Assembly: GCA_900467745.1 (NCBI GenBank)
Contig: UBQW01000037.1
Span: forward strand, 1-64,000
Direction of reading: 5' to 3'
Origin: Hyphomicrobiales bacterium
GTDB taxonomy: Bacteria > Pseudomonadota > Alphaproteobacteria > Rhizobiales > Rhizobiaceae
Length of the DNA stretch: 64,000 nucleotides
In this document: positions 33,967 through 42,612 of the stretch, one piece after another
Position numbering within the stretch: position 1 is the first letter of the stretch
Layout: each line of letters opens with the position of its first letter
Position numbers and translations under genes: made by a program
The notes under the pieces: model-generated
The model's database searches: none
What the model was told of the DNA's origin: nothing
What the model saw: only the letters and a program-made list of their open reading frames with translations

Positions 33967-35256
33967 TCAGGCCTTGCGCTTCATCCGGCAGAAGAAGAAT
34001 CCGTCCGTGTCAGTTGACGCGGGCGTCAGCGTAATCGTCTGGCCATCCGACGAGCGCGGATGCGGGCTGTCCTTGCCGAACAGTTGATCCCAGCCCTCAA
34101 GCGCACCCGAAATCTCGAATTCCGGATTGGCGGCGGTAAACGCGCGCACCTGTTCCTCGTTTTCCTGCGGCAGCACCGAGCAGGTCACATAGATCAGTTC
34201 GCCGCCGGGGCGCACATAGGCGCTCGCTTGGCTCAGTGCGTCCTGCTGCTGGGCGGTGCGCTCGTCGAGGTTCTTGGCGGTCAGGCGCCATTTCGTATCC
34301 GGGCGTCGGCGCCATGTGCCGGTTCCCGTGCAGGGCGCATCGACGAGCACCTTGTCGCAACGATCCTCGAGGTTCTTCAGCGCCTTCGGATTGTCGTGCA
34401 CCTGGACGTTCCGGGTGCCGGCGCGCTTCAGGCGTTCGATGATCGGCGCCAGCCGCTTGCGGTCGGCGTCATAGGCGTGAACCTGGCCCTTGTTGTGCAT
34501 CGCCGCCGACATGGCGAGCGTCTTGCCGCCGCCGCCGGCGCAATAATCGAGCACCTGCTCGCCATCCTGTGGCAGCACGAGATCGGCCACGATCTGCGAT
34601 CCCTCGTCCTGAACCTCGAACCAGCCTTTTTGGAACGAAAGCTCAGCTGTCACGTTGGGAAGACGGGAGGCTCCTTCGCCCGCGGCAATCCGGATGCCGT
34701 AGCGCGCGATGCTGGCCTCCTGTGCGCCTGATCTTTCGAGCGCCTTGACGGCCTTTTCGCGGGTGGCCTTCAGGATGTTCGCACGCAGATCGAGCGTCGG
34801 TCGCTCGGCAAGCGCCTGTGCTTCTCTCAGCCAGGTTTCGCCGAAGGATTTTTCGAAGGTGGGCTGTATCCACTCCGGGATATCGCCCTGAATATGGGAA
34901 GGAGCGTCCTTGAGATCACGGGAGTGAAAGGCCGAAAGCGTTGCCTCGGAGAGTGCTGCCGGCGCGAACTTGTCATCTGCAAGCTCGGCGGCAAGCGTCT
35001 CGGGCGTAAAGCCCCACTGGCGGAACATGACGGCATGGGCGATTGCCGATGCGCTGTCGTCGTCCATCAGCCAGGCGTGTGAAAGGCGCATGCGAAGCGC
35101 GTCGTAGACGATGTTGCCGATTGCGGCGCGATCGCCGGAACCGGCGAAGCGATGCGCCAGCCCCCAATCCTTGAGGGCATCGGCGACAGGCCGTCTGCGG
35201 GCATCGATGTCTTCAAGAACCGAAATCGCCCCTTCGAGCCTACCGCCCAATCGCAT
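33967..35256 (-). CDS. rsmB: 16S rRNA (cytosine-C5)-methyltransferase, RsmB/NOP2 family
   Basis: A 429-residue RsmB-type methyltransferase. An N-terminal NusB-like helical part (to about residue 140) is followed by the SAM-binding domain: VLDYCAGGGGKTLAMSAAM, KVLVDAPCTGTGTWRRRPD (motif IV with PCT) and YVTCSVLPQENEEQV (the catalytic TCS cysteine). It methylates a cytosine in 16S rRNA, classically C967. GGAGCG precedes the ATG at 35256. Confidence 0.9.
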   Translation of the reverse strand: MRLGGRLEGAISVLEDIDARRRPVADALKDWGLAHRFAGSGDRAAIGNIVYDALRMRLSHAWLMDDDSASAIAHAVMFRQWGFTPETLAAELADDKFAPAALSEATLSAFHSRDLKDAPSHIQGDIPEWIQPTFEKSFGETWLREAQALAERPTLDLRANILKATREKAVKALERSGAQEASIARYGIRIAAGEGASRLPNVTAELSFQKGWFEVQDEGSQIVADLVLPQDGEQVLDYCAGGGGKTLAMSAAMHNKGQVHAYDADRKRLAPIIERLKRAGTRNVQVHDNPKALKNLEDRCDKVLVDAPCTGTGTWRRRPDTKWRLTAKNLDERTAQQQDALSQASAYVRPGGELIYVTCSVLPQENEEQVRAFTAANPEFEISGALEGWDQLFGKDSPHPRSSDGQTITLTPASTDTDGFFFCRMKRKA

Positions 35257-35417
35257 TCACAACGCTCCTATTGCCTGGATCAATGCCGGACCTTCAAGGA
35301 CCGGCGGCTTGTGAACGATCCGCAGGAAGCGCGACAGACGCAGCGGATGGTACACAAGTCTCAACCGCGTGGTATCCGCGATTGGCGGCAAGAGCAAGCG
35401 GTGCCTTATATCAGGCG

Positions 35418-35780
35418 TTAGCCGATGACTTCGTAGCAGACCTTGGCAGTGCCGGTGCTGACCATGCCGATGTTGCTGGCGGCTGCACGGGAAAGATCGA
35501 GAACGCGGCCGCGGATGAAAGGGCCACGATCGTTGATGCGGACGACGACGCTGCGGCCGTTGTTGCGGTTGGTGACCTTGACCTTGGTGCCGAAGGCGAG
35601 CGAGCGGTGCGCGGCAGTATTGATGGTCGGGTTCATGCGTTCGCCGGAAGCGGTTTTGGAGTGAAGTGCGTACCACGACGCGCCACCGCAACCATTTGCA
35701 GCAAAACCTTCCATCGGAAGGATCGTAGAACAGGCTGCTATAGTTGTGACGGCGATAATAGAACGGCAGATTTTCTTCAA
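35418..35780 (-). CDS. RlpA-like double-psi beta-barrel secreted protein
   Basis: A 120-residue secreted protein. A signal peptide (to about residue 28, AAN) leads into a compact RlpA-type double-psi beta barrel: GGASWYALHSKTASGERMNP, AAHRSLAFGTKVKVTNRNNG and RINDRGPFIRGRVLDLSRAA. RlpA homologues act as lytic transglycosylases on peptidoglycan lacking stem peptides; the catalytic Asp of PFIRGRVLDLS is present. It has no SPOR domain. The frame opens with TTG at 35778-35780, with GAGGGA about ten bases before it. Confidence 0.85.
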   Translation of the reverse strand: MKKICRSIIAVTTIAACSTILPMEGFAANGCGGASWYALHSKTASGERMNPTINTAAHRSLAFGTKVKVTNRNNGRSVVVRINDRGPFIRGRVLDLSRAAASNIGMVSTGTAKVCYEVIG

Positions 35781-36186
35781 AACGGGGTGTCCCTCAACTG
35801 TTAAACCTACGCCTTGTGGGCGGCGGGGGCTTAAACCGGTCGAAAAGTGGCAGAAAAGTGCCCCGAGTGATCACGGAATGTTACATATTGAAATATATGT
35901 GATGAGCCGGCAAAATGATTCGAACCCTCGTCAAGCGGTTTTGAATGAAAAAAGCGCAATTGAATCAAGTAAAATTAGAACTTTTTTTGCGGGAAGCCAT
36001 TCACGACTCCCGTGATCACAAAAATCACGAAAATAATTTTGCGCAAGCGTCATAATTCTCGCCCCATTTGGGCAATTTCCAAGGCTTCCGCCCAAATTTT
36101 GCGCCAAATTTTAACGAAATCTGCCTGGAGTAGGAATTTCCTACCAATTCATCGCATGCAATGTAGCGATATCAGGGGCGTCTAAG
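35781..36186. other. AT-rich intergenic region, 406 bases, with two palindromes
   Basis: No convincing gene is seen here; a short plus-strand open frame (35746-36015) has AT-rich codons unlike the neighbours. The region contains the promoter of the RlpA-like gene (minus strand). It holds ATTTGGGC / GCCCAAAT at 36066-36097 (8-base stem, 16-base loop) and a tight operator-like palindrome GTAGGAATTTCCTAC at 36130-36144. It is clearly more AT-rich than its surroundings. Confidence 0.5.
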
Positions 36187-37059
36187 TCAGCCGCGCCAGC
36201 GCTCGTTTTGCAACAACTGCGCGAGTGATTGCGGGTAGGTGGGGAAGGCGAAGGTGAAGCCGGCGGCCTTCAGCTTGGCGTTCGAAACACGCTTGTTCTC
36301 GCCATAGAAGGAGCGTGCCATCGGCGTGAGCTCGGCGCTCTCGAAGGCCTGTTCCGGCGGCGGCTCGACACCCATCAGGCGGGCCGCCTCGACGATGACA
36401 TCCTGCGGCGGGCCGGGGCGGTCGTCGGTCACATTATAGATGCCGCCAAGTTTATGCTCGGAAAGAAAGCGCGCGCTGGCGCCGATATCCTCGACGCGGA
36501 TGCGGTTGAACACCTGATCCTTCTTGATCAGCCTTCTCGCCGTGCCCCGCGCCAGATTGACGAAGGCATTGCGGCCGGGGCCGTAAATGCCGGAAAGACG
36601 CATCACCGCCGCGGGAATGCCGATCCCCTCGCCGATCGCAATCCACGCCGCCTCCGCTTCCAGCCGTTCCTTGGAACGACCCGAGACCGGAACGCAAGGC
36701 GTCTCCTCGCTCACCCATTCGCCCTTGTGGTCGCCATAGACGCCGACGGTCGACAGATAGCCGATCCAGGAGAGCGCGGGCATGAGCGTCTCGATGCGCT
36801 CGCCGGCAAGCTTCAGCACCGGATCGCCCGCCTCGCGCGGCGCGATCGATTGCACCAGATGCGTGGCCGAGCGCATGGCGTCGATAAGCGTCGCATCGAG
36901 CGTCTCGCCGTCGAAGACGAAGGCCTCGATACCCTGCGCTCTCAGCGCCGCCGCTTTCTCTTCGGAGCGCGTTGTGCCGGAAACGCGGAAACCCTCGGCC
37001 ATGAACGCCTTGGCGATTGCCGTGCCGGAATAGCCGCAACCGAAAATCACAAGATGCAT
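36187..37059 (-). CDS. NAD-dependent epimerase/dehydratase-like SDR, YeeZ type
   Basis: A 290-residue extended short-chain dehydrogenase-like protein. The Rossmann motif is HLVIFGCGYSGTAIAKAF (residues 2-19), close to the YeeZ group, which lacks a confirmed reaction. The active-site-like YLSTVGVYGDHKGEWVSE is typical of NAD-dependent epimerases. The start codon shares one base with the queG stop (TGATG), so it is co-translated with it. An ATG eight codons upstream, inside queG, is less likely. Confidence 0.82.
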   Translation of the reverse strand: MHLVIFGCGYSGTAIAKAFMAEGFRVSGTTRSEEKAAALRAQGIEAFVFDGETLDATLIDAMRSATHLVQSIAPREAGDPVLKLAGERIETLMPALSWIGYLSTVGVYGDHKGEWVSEETPCVPVSGRSKERLEAEAAWIAIGEGIGIPAAVMRLSGIYGPGRNAFVNLARGTARRLIKKDQVFNRIRVEDIGASARFLSEHKLGGIYNVTDDRPGPPQDVIVEAARLMGVEPPPEQAFESAELTPMARSFYGENKRVSNAKLKAAGFTFAFPTYPQSLAQLLQNERWRG

Positions 37060-38219
37060 CACGCCGCTCCCGCCAGTCTCCATTCGTTCAGCACATCGCT
37101 GTCCGACTCATCCTGGGGCCTTTGTGCCGCAAAGCGCTTGAATTCGCCAGCCTCCATCAGCCGGGACAGCGCCCATATCGCCATGGCGCGGACGACAGGA
37201 GAGGCATCGGCGGCAAGAGAACGGCAGGCATCGAGGAACTGGCGATCGCCGGAGTTGCCGGCTGCGATGAGCACATTGCGCACGAAGCGGTCGCGGCCGA
37301 TGCGCTTGACCGGGGAGCCGCTGAAGAAGCTGCGGAACGTGGGATCGTCGAGCGCAAGCAGCGCGGAGATATCCGGCTCCTGCAGATCCTCGCGCGCCTT
37401 CAGCTTCATTTCGGAAGCAGCACTGGCGAACTTGTTCCACGGACAGGCCGCGAGACAGTCGTCGCAGCCATAGATGCGGTTGCCGATCAGCGGCCGGATG
37501 GCTGGATCGATCGGCCCCTTGTGCTCGATCGTCAGATAGGAAATGCACCGCCGAGCGTCGATCTGGTAGGGCGCCGGAAAGGCTGCCGTCGGGCAGGCGT
37601 CGAGACAGGCGCGACACGAGCCGCAATGATCGATCTCGGGCGTGTCGATCAAGAGATCGGCCGTGGTGAACATCGAGCCGAGAAACAGCCAGGAGCCATG
37701 CGCGCGGCTGACGAGATTGGTGTGCTTGCCCTGCCAGCCAAGCCCGGCGGCGGCCGCCAGCGGCTTTTCCATCACGGGGGCGGTATCGACGAACACTTTC
37801 ACATCTTCGCCGGCGCGTGCCGCAAACCGCGTGGCGATCTCTTTCAGCCGGCCCTTGATGATGTCGTGATAATCGCGGTTGCGCGCATAGACCGAGATCG
37901 CAGCCTTGTCCGGCTTCTCAAGAATGCCGCGCGGGTCTTCCTCGGGGCCATAGTTCATCGCGAAGACGACGACCGATTTCACGTCGCTCCACAGCGTGCG
38001 TGGATCGCCACGCCGCTCGCGCGTCTCGGCCATCCACTCCATCGTCCCGTGCCTGCCGGCATCGATGAACTGGCCTAGCCGCTCCTTCGCTTCGGGAATG
38101 CTGTCCGGCCGCGTGATCCGACAGAGATCGAAGCCGAGCGCCTGCGCTTCCGCCTTGACGAAGGCGGTCAGCGTCTGCAGGCGTTTGTCTTCCTTGGTCT
38201 GTACGGATCGTTCGGGCAT
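37059..38219 (-). CDS. queG: epoxyqueuosine reductase
   Basis: A 386-residue QueG, which reduces epoxyqueuosine in tRNA to queuosine using cobalamin and two [4Fe-4S] clusters. Cluster ligands are seen at Cys199, 202, 205, 209 and at Cys225, 252, 255, 259 (CDDCLAACPW). Asp145 in FVDTAPV matches the proposed proton donor. A C-terminal HEAT-like extension follows. The start at 38219 opens MPERSVQTKEDKRL; the open frame beyond it runs through the GST gene and is not coding. Confidence 0.93.
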   Translation of the reverse strand: MPERSVQTKEDKRLQTLTAFVKAEAQALGFDLCRITRPDSIPEAKERLGQFIDAGRHGTMEWMAETRERRGDPRTLWSDVKSVVVFAMNYGPEEDPRGILEKPDKAAISVYARNRDYHDIIKGRLKEIATRFAARAGEDVKVFVDTAPVMEKPLAAAAGLGWQGKHTNLVSRAHGSWLFLGSMFTTADLLIDTPEIDHCGSCRACLDACPTAAFPAPYQIDARRCISYLTIEHKGPIDPAIRPLIGNRIYGCDDCLAACPWNKFASAASEMKLKAREDLQEPDISALLALDDPTFRSFFSGSPVKRIGRDRFVRNVLIAAGNSGDRQFLDACRSLAADASPVVRAMAIWALSRLMEAGEFKRFAAQRPQDESDSDVLNEWRLAGAA

Positions 38220-38230
38220 GAGAGGCCCCG

Positions 38231-38923
38231 TCAGAAATCCAGGTCGGCGTAGTGCGAAACAGGGGTCAGGCCGCGCACGCGCTCGGTGAGCAGCGGGCGG
38301 AAGGACGGGCGCGACTTGATGCGCTGGTACCATTCCTTGACGAGGGGCGATTCCGTCCAATCGATCTCGCCGAGATAGTCGAGAATGGAGACGGAAGACG
38401 CGGCCGCCAGATCGGCATAGCTCATTCGATCGCCCGCCAGCCACTGGCGCGAGCCGGAGAGCCACGTCAGATACTTCATATGCTGGCGGATATTGGCGCG
38501 TGCCGTGCGCAGGATCTTCGAATCCGGTGCGCCACCGCCCTGGTCGGCCGTCATCTGCAGCTTGTAGACGCGCTCGCGCGCCAGCGGCCGGGTGACGTCG
38601 GTTTCCATCTTGACCATGAACCATTCGGTCAGCCGCCGGATTTCGGCGCGCTGGAAGGGGTCTTCGGCCAAGAGCCGGCGGTCACGCTTCAAAACGCCGT
38701 GCGTCTCGTCGAGATACTCGGAGATCACGGTCGACCCACAGAGCGCGCGCATGCTGTCGTCGACATAGACGGGCAGCGTGCCGGCCGGGTTGAGCGCCAG
38801 GAAATCCCGGCGCTTCTCCCAGGTCTGCTCTTCGATCAGGTCTGCCTGATAGCCATACTCCGTCAGGATCAACCGGACGAAGCGTGATGCGGATGACATG
38901 GGGTGATGATAGAGCGTGGGCAT
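38231..38923 (-). CDS. glutathione S-transferase family protein
   Basis: A 230-residue GST-like protein. The thioredoxin-like N-terminal domain (LYHHPMSSASRFVRLILTEY, with a Ser-rich active site region and the cis-Pro in NPAGTLPVYV) precedes an all-helical domain from about residue 85. It is upstream of queG by 11 bases, so probably in the same transcript. Glutathione-dependent conjugation or reduction is inferred from fold only. Confidence 0.87.
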   Translation of the reverse strand: MPTLYHHPMSSASRFVRLILTEYGYQADLIEEQTWEKRRDFLALNPAGTLPVYVDDSMRALCGSTVISEYLDETHGVLKRDRRLLAEDPFQRAEIRRLTEWFMVKMETDVTRPLARERVYKLQMTADQGGGAPDSKILRTARANIRQHMKYLTWLSGSRQWLAGDRMSYADLAAASSVSILDYLGEIDWTESPLVKEWYQRIKSRPSFRPLLTERVRGLTPVSHYADLDF

Positions 38924-39205
38924 CGAGACTCGGATTTTTGGATGGCTGGGGGTGCACGTCGCAAGGACGCGATGATTATAGCGCCCTAGTCATGACTCAT
39001 TCGTTGAAGCTATAGAAGTTTGGCCCCTCCAACACAAGCGAGTCGGGCCGCCCGAAACCCTGACGAAGGAAATCGACCTCGCCCAAAAATCGCCGACAAC
39101 CGATCAGAGGTTCTCGTCGCATCCTCGTCTGGTGAAAATGAATGCCGTTCCCCCAGCGGCACAGCACAATTCCCGTCTGACCGAACCCCGAAACGGAGAC
39201 AATTG

Positions 39206-40003
39206 ATGGATTACATAAACGCGATAATCCTAGGCATAGTCGAAGGCATTACCGAGTTTCTACCGATTTCAAGCACCGGCCACCTCATCATTGCGGAGCA
39301 ATGGCTCGGCCACCGGTCTGATCTTTTCAACATCGTCATTCAGGCCGGCGCCATCCTCGCCGTCACCATCATCTACTGGCGCCGTATCATGACACTCCTG
39401 CTCGGCTGGCAGGATCCCGCCAACCGCTCCTATCTCTTCAAGCTCATCCTGGCCTTCCTGATCACCGCCGTCCTCGGCCTGATCGTGAAAAAGCTCGGCT
39501 TCGAGCTCCCGAGCACCGCGACCCCAATCGCCTGGGCGCTGATCATCGGCGGTATCTGGATGATGGTTGCCGAATGGCTCGCCGCCCGTCGCCCGCCGCA
39601 CAAGGAAATCACCTGGCTGGTCGCCATCCTTGTTGGTATCGCGCAGGTCGTCGCCGGCGTGTTTCCGGGCACCTCGCGTTCGGCGTCGACGATCTTCGTC
39701 GCCATGCTCGCCGGCACCGGCAACCGCGCGGCCGCCACGGAATTCGCCTTCCTCGTCGGTATCCCGACCATGTATGCGGCAAGCGCCTATGAATTGCTGA
39801 AGACGTTCAAGGATGGTGGCGCGGCCAATGAAGACTGGACCGCTCTCGGCATCGCCTTCGTCGTGTCGACGATCGTTGCCTTCGTCGCCGTCAAGTGGTT
39901 GCTCTCTTATATCCAGAGCAACAAGTTCACGGCCTTCGCGATCTACCGCATCATTCTCGGCGCCATCCTTCTCGGCATGGCATCGGTCGGTATGATCGCC
40001 TGA
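39206..40003 (+). CDS. uppP: undecaprenyl-diphosphatase
   Basis: A 265-residue BacA/UppP integral membrane phosphatase that recycles undecaprenyl pyrophosphate for peptidoglycan and surface glycan synthesis. Two family motifs are clear: EGITEFLPISSTGHL (residues 13-27) and GVFPGTSRSASTI (about 151-163), which form the active site. Around eight membrane segments are predicted. CGGAGA precedes the ATG at 39206. A terminator follows 32 bases beyond the stop. Confidence 0.95.
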   Translation: MDYINAIILGIVEGITEFLPISSTGHLIIAEQWLGHRSDLFNIVIQAGAILAVTIIYWRRIMTLLLGWQDPANRSYLFKLILAFLITAVLGLIVKKLGFELPSTATPIAWALIIGGIWMMVAEWLAARRPPHKEITWLVAILVGIAQVVAGVFPGTSRSASTIFVAMLAGTGNRAAATEFAFLVGIPTMYAASAYELLKTFKDGGAANEDWTALGIAFVVSTIVAFVAVKWLLSYIQSNKFTAFAIYRIILGAILLGMASVGMIA

Positions 40004-40034
40004 TCGGGAAGCAAAGCTCCCCGACCAAAGAAAG

Positions 40035-40067
40035 AAACCGGCGTCTTGGGGCGCCGGTTTTTCTTTT
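40035..40067. terminator. bidirectional terminator after uppP
   Basis: AAACCGGCG and CGCCGGTTT form a 9-base stem with an 8-base loop, followed by TTTCTTTT on the plus strand. It terminates uppP. On the minus strand the stem follows the small secreted protein gene, with a T-rich CTTTCTTT, so it likely serves both. Confidence 0.82.
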
Positions 40068-40215
40068 ACCTGAGAGCTGCGGTTTCGCAGGGATCAACGC
40101 CGTAGGCCGGCGAGCATTCGCCCTTCACGGCAGCGACCGAACCGGGCGCCACGAAAGAACCAGCCAGAATCACCAGCGCCGCGGAAGCAAAAAGCAGCGC
40201 AATTGACCTACCCAT
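40066..40215 (-). CDS. small secreted protein, 49 aa
   Basis: A short gene on the minus strand, ATG at 40213-40215, stop TAA at 40066-40068. The product has a signal-peptide-like N-terminus (MGRSIALLFASAALVILAG) and a small mature part KGECSPAYGVDPCETAALR with two cysteines (Cys34 and Cys43) that could form a disulfide. AAAGG lies eight bases before the ATG. I do not recognise it. Its stop codon overlaps the end of the uppP terminator. The signal peptide and ribosome-binding site support a real gene, without proof. Confidence 0.6.
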   Translation of the reverse strand: MGRSIALLFASAALVILAGSFVAPGSVAAVKGECSPAYGVDPCETAALR

Positions 40216-40444
40216 CGAAGTAACCTTTCAAGTCGTTTGAGCGCGCCTACGTGTGGCGCTGAGTCCAAGCACAGACGCGCGGGGTGTGTAGTCAGAGGAA
40301 TGGGAAATAGCAATAAATGTTCCTGCTAAATTTCCTGTTAATTCCGCTAAACTTTTCATGCGACTTTTATGCAACGCCCGGCGGTGCATAACCCCGCGAA
40401 AGCGGATGGTTTAGCCTGTTTTTTAGTCCCTGCCTCGAAACGCG

Positions 40445-40477
40445 CAACGCCGCCCGCGGGGTCCGCGAGCGGCGTTG
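40445..40477 (-). terminator. strong hairpin past the NDUFA9-like gene
   Basis: CAACGCCGC and GCGGCGTTG form a 9-base outer stem, and CGCGG/CCGCG pair inside it, 23 bases after the stop codon at 40500. Only a short T-rich stretch follows on the minus strand, but stem strength and position fit a terminator. Confidence 0.55.
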
Positions 40478-40499
40478 TCGTTAAGAAAATCGGCGTTGA

Positions 40500-41480
40500 T
40501 CAGGCAGCCTTGCCGCTGTTCGTATACTGGCCCTGCGGGCGGAACTGCACGAGGTAGCTGTCGATGACGGAGCTTACCATCGTCGGCGCAATGCCGAGGT
40601 CCCGCAGCGTCCGCCCCTCTGTTTCGGCTTCCTTGGAAACGACGTTGTCCTTCTTCAGGAGTTTCACCTGGTCGGCGGTGATCGGCGGGGCGATCAGCGG
40701 GATCATGGAGGCAACGCTGCCGATCATCGAGGCAACGCCGAAGGGAAGGGAGACCAGCGGGTTGGTGCGCGCGGTCGACTTCAGCACCGCTTCGAGACAC
40801 TGGCGGAACGTCAGCACTTCGGGACCGCCGAGTTCATAGATCTTGCCGCCGGCAACCTTGCCTTCGACAGCCTTGGCGACCGCTTCGGCGACATCCATGA
40901 CATAGACCGGCTGCAGCTTCGTCTTGCCGCCGCCGATCAGCGGCAGAAACGGTGCCGAGCGCGCCATGCCGGCGAACTTGTTGAAGAAGCCGTCTTCCGG
41001 ACCGAACACGATCGACGGACGGTAGATGATGGCGTCAGGCGCGACCGAGTGGATCGCGGCTTCGGCGCGGCCCTTGGTACGGGCGTAGGACGAATCGGAG
41101 TTGGCGTTGGCGCCGATCGCGGAGATGTGGACCAGCTTGGCGCCGGCGCCGCGCGCGGCTTCGGCCACGGCGCAACCGCCGAATTCCTGGACGGCCTCAA
41201 ACGAGTTGCGGCCGCTTTCAAACAGGATGCCGACACAGTTGACGACGTAGGACGCACCCTCGACGGCGCGGTCGACCGACTGGCGGTAGCGCAGGTTGGC
41301 CTGCACGAAGGAGATCTGGCCGACATTGCCGAGCGGCTGCAGGAAACCGGCGAGATCCGGGCGGCGCACGGCAACCCGGATGCGGTAGCCGCGCTTGGCC
41401 AGCGCGCGTACGACGTGCCTGCCAACGAAGCCGGAGCCTCCGAACACGGTGACGAGTGGCGGCAGGTTGGCAAGGGTCAT
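40500..41480 (-). CDS. NDUFA9-like NAD(P)-binding protein
   Basis: A 326-residue atypical SDR. It begins VTVFGGSGFVGRHVVRALAK (the GxxGxxG Rossmann loop, residues 13-19) and contains SYARTKGRAEAAIHSVAPDAIIYRPSIVFG, matching the bacterial homologues of the complex I subunit NDUFA9. In alphaproteobacteria this protein may associate with respiratory complex I or quinone metabolism; a role here is inference. The C-terminal part (SVASMIPLIAPPITADQVKLL) is hydrophobic but not clearly spanning. Confidence 0.85.
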   Translation of the reverse strand: MTLANLPPLVTVFGGSGFVGRHVVRALAKRGYRIRVAVRRPDLAGFLQPLGNVGQISFVQANLRYRQSVDRAVEGASYVVNCVGILFESGRNSFEAVQEFGGCAVAEAARGAGAKLVHISAIGANANSDSSYARTKGRAEAAIHSVAPDAIIYRPSIVFGPEDGFFNKFAGMARSAPFLPLIGGGKTKLQPVYVMDVAEAVAKAVEGKVAGGKIYELGGPEVLTFRQCLEAVLKSTARTNPLVSLPFGVASMIGSVASMIPLIAPPITADQVKLLKKDNVVSKEAETEGRTLRDLGIAPTMVSSVIDSYLVQFRPQGQYTNSGKAA

Positions 41481-41589
41481 GGCAGGTTCCTCGGAAGGCT
41501 GATGTGATTGGCGGGTGATCTCGTCTTAGCCCAATCAGGGTGCGACGAAAAGACCTATCGCACCACGCTTGCCACGACTTTGATCTGCC

Positions 41590-41877
41590 TCAAACGCCTT
41601 CGACGACAACCATTTCCGCGTCGGCCACTTCCTGGCGGATCTTGGCGGCGATCTGGTATTCAGGGGAGTTGTAGCAATCCACCGCGTGCTGCATCGAGGG
41701 GAACTCGATGACGACATTGCGCGCCCGCGCCTTGCCCTCGAGCTCGGTCAGCGCGCCGCCGCGGGCGAGGAAATTGGCGCCGTATTTTTCGAAGGCCGGC
41801 TTGGCGGCGGCGACATAATCCTTGTAGCGCTCGGTGTCACGCACATCCACGCGAGCGATCCAGTATCCCTTGGCCAT
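41590..41877 (-). CDS. DUF1330-family protein
   Basis: A 95-residue protein with the DUF1330 pattern: GYWIARVDVRDTERYKDYVA, FLARGGALTELEGKARARNV and VVIEFPSMQHAVDCYNSPEYQ. The fold is a dimeric alpha/beta barrel of the ABM type; the function is unknown. A textbook AGGAGG precedes the ATG at 41877. It follows pyrF by 26 bases. Confidence 0.9.
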   Translation of the reverse strand: MAKGYWIARVDVRDTERYKDYVAAAKPAFEKYGANFLARGGALTELEGKARARNVVIEFPSMQHAVDCYNSPEYQIAAKIRQEVADAEMVVVEGV

Positions 41878-41903
41878 GGTGTCTCCTCCTAGTTTATGTA
41901 AAA

Positions 41904-42611
41904 TCAGCGGTTGGCGGGCCAGAGCGCAAGCACCATCTCGTCGAGAATGGCTTTGGCCGCCTTCTCAGGCTCCGGCGCCTTGACGATCGGGCGGCCGACG
42001 ACGAGATGCGTCGAGCCGGCGCGCAGCGCGTCATAGGGCGTCATCACCCGCTTCTGGTCGCCGCGCTCGCTGCCGCTCGGGCGAATGCCGGGGGTGACGA
42101 TCGCCATGTCGGGACCGACGACTTCGCGCACGACAGCAGATTCCTCGGCGGAGCAAACGATGCCACCCATGCCGGCCTCGCGCGCCTGTTCGGCGCGGCG
42201 CAGCACCAGCGAGCGCGGATCGCCGCTATAGCCGGCCTCGGTGAGGTCGGCTTCGTCCATCGAGGTCAGAACGGTGACGCCGAGCAGGCAGAGCCCCGAG
42301 CCCTTGGCGGCCTCGACGGCGGCGCGCATCGCTTTCGGATAGGCGTGCAGCGTCAGCATCGACATGCCCATCTTGGCGATGTTTTCGACGCCCGATGCGA
42401 CCGTGTTGTCGATGTCGAGCAGCTTCATGTCGAGGAAGACTTTCTTGCCGTCCTTGGCAAGGTCGCGGGCGAATTCCAGACCACCGGCGAAGACCAGCTG
42501 GTAGCCGATCTTGTAGAAGGAGACGGTGTCGCCGAGCGTCGCGACCATCTTCTCGGCTTCACCGAGTGTCGGAACATCCAGTCCGACGATCAACCGTTCG
42601 CGCGCGTCCAT
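41904..42611 (-). CDS. pyrF: orotidine 5'-phosphate decarboxylase
   Basis: A 235-residue PyrF converting OMP to UMP in pyrimidine synthesis. It shows LIVGLDVPTLGEAEKMV, the catalytic block FLDMKLLDIDNTVASGV (with the D-K-x-x-D-I-D Lys/Asp tetrad near residues 60-70) and VTPGIRPSGSERGDQKRV with the phosphate gripper. The start at 42611 opens MDARERLIVGLD. The phosphatase-like gene upstream ends one base away, so they share a transcript. Confidence 0.95.
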   Translation of the reverse strand: MDARERLIVGLDVPTLGEAEKMVATLGDTVSFYKIGYQLVFAGGLEFARDLAKDGKKVFLDMKLLDIDNTVASGVENIAKMGMSMLTLHAYPKAMRAAVEAAKGSGLCLLGVTVLTSMDEADLTEAGYSGDPRSLVLRRAEQAREAGMGGIVCSAEESAVVREVVGPDMAIVTPGIRPSGSERGDQKRVMTPYDALRAGSTHLVVGRPIVKAPEPEKAAKAILDEMVLALWPANR

Positions 42612-42612
42612 C

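Noticed and set aside
35746..36015. An 89-codon plus-strand open frame in the AT-rich gap
   Set aside because: Codon use is unlike neighbours, there is no ribosome-binding site or family pattern, and it crosses the RlpA-like start.
36066..36097. Terminator for the YeeZ-like gene
   Set aside because: The stem is 8 bases with a 16-base loop and lacks a T tract on either strand, so it is reported only as a palindrome.
38220..38624. N-terminal extension of queG into the GST gene
   Set aside because: QueG homology begins at MPERSVQTKEDKR; upstream residues are a different frame of the GST gene.
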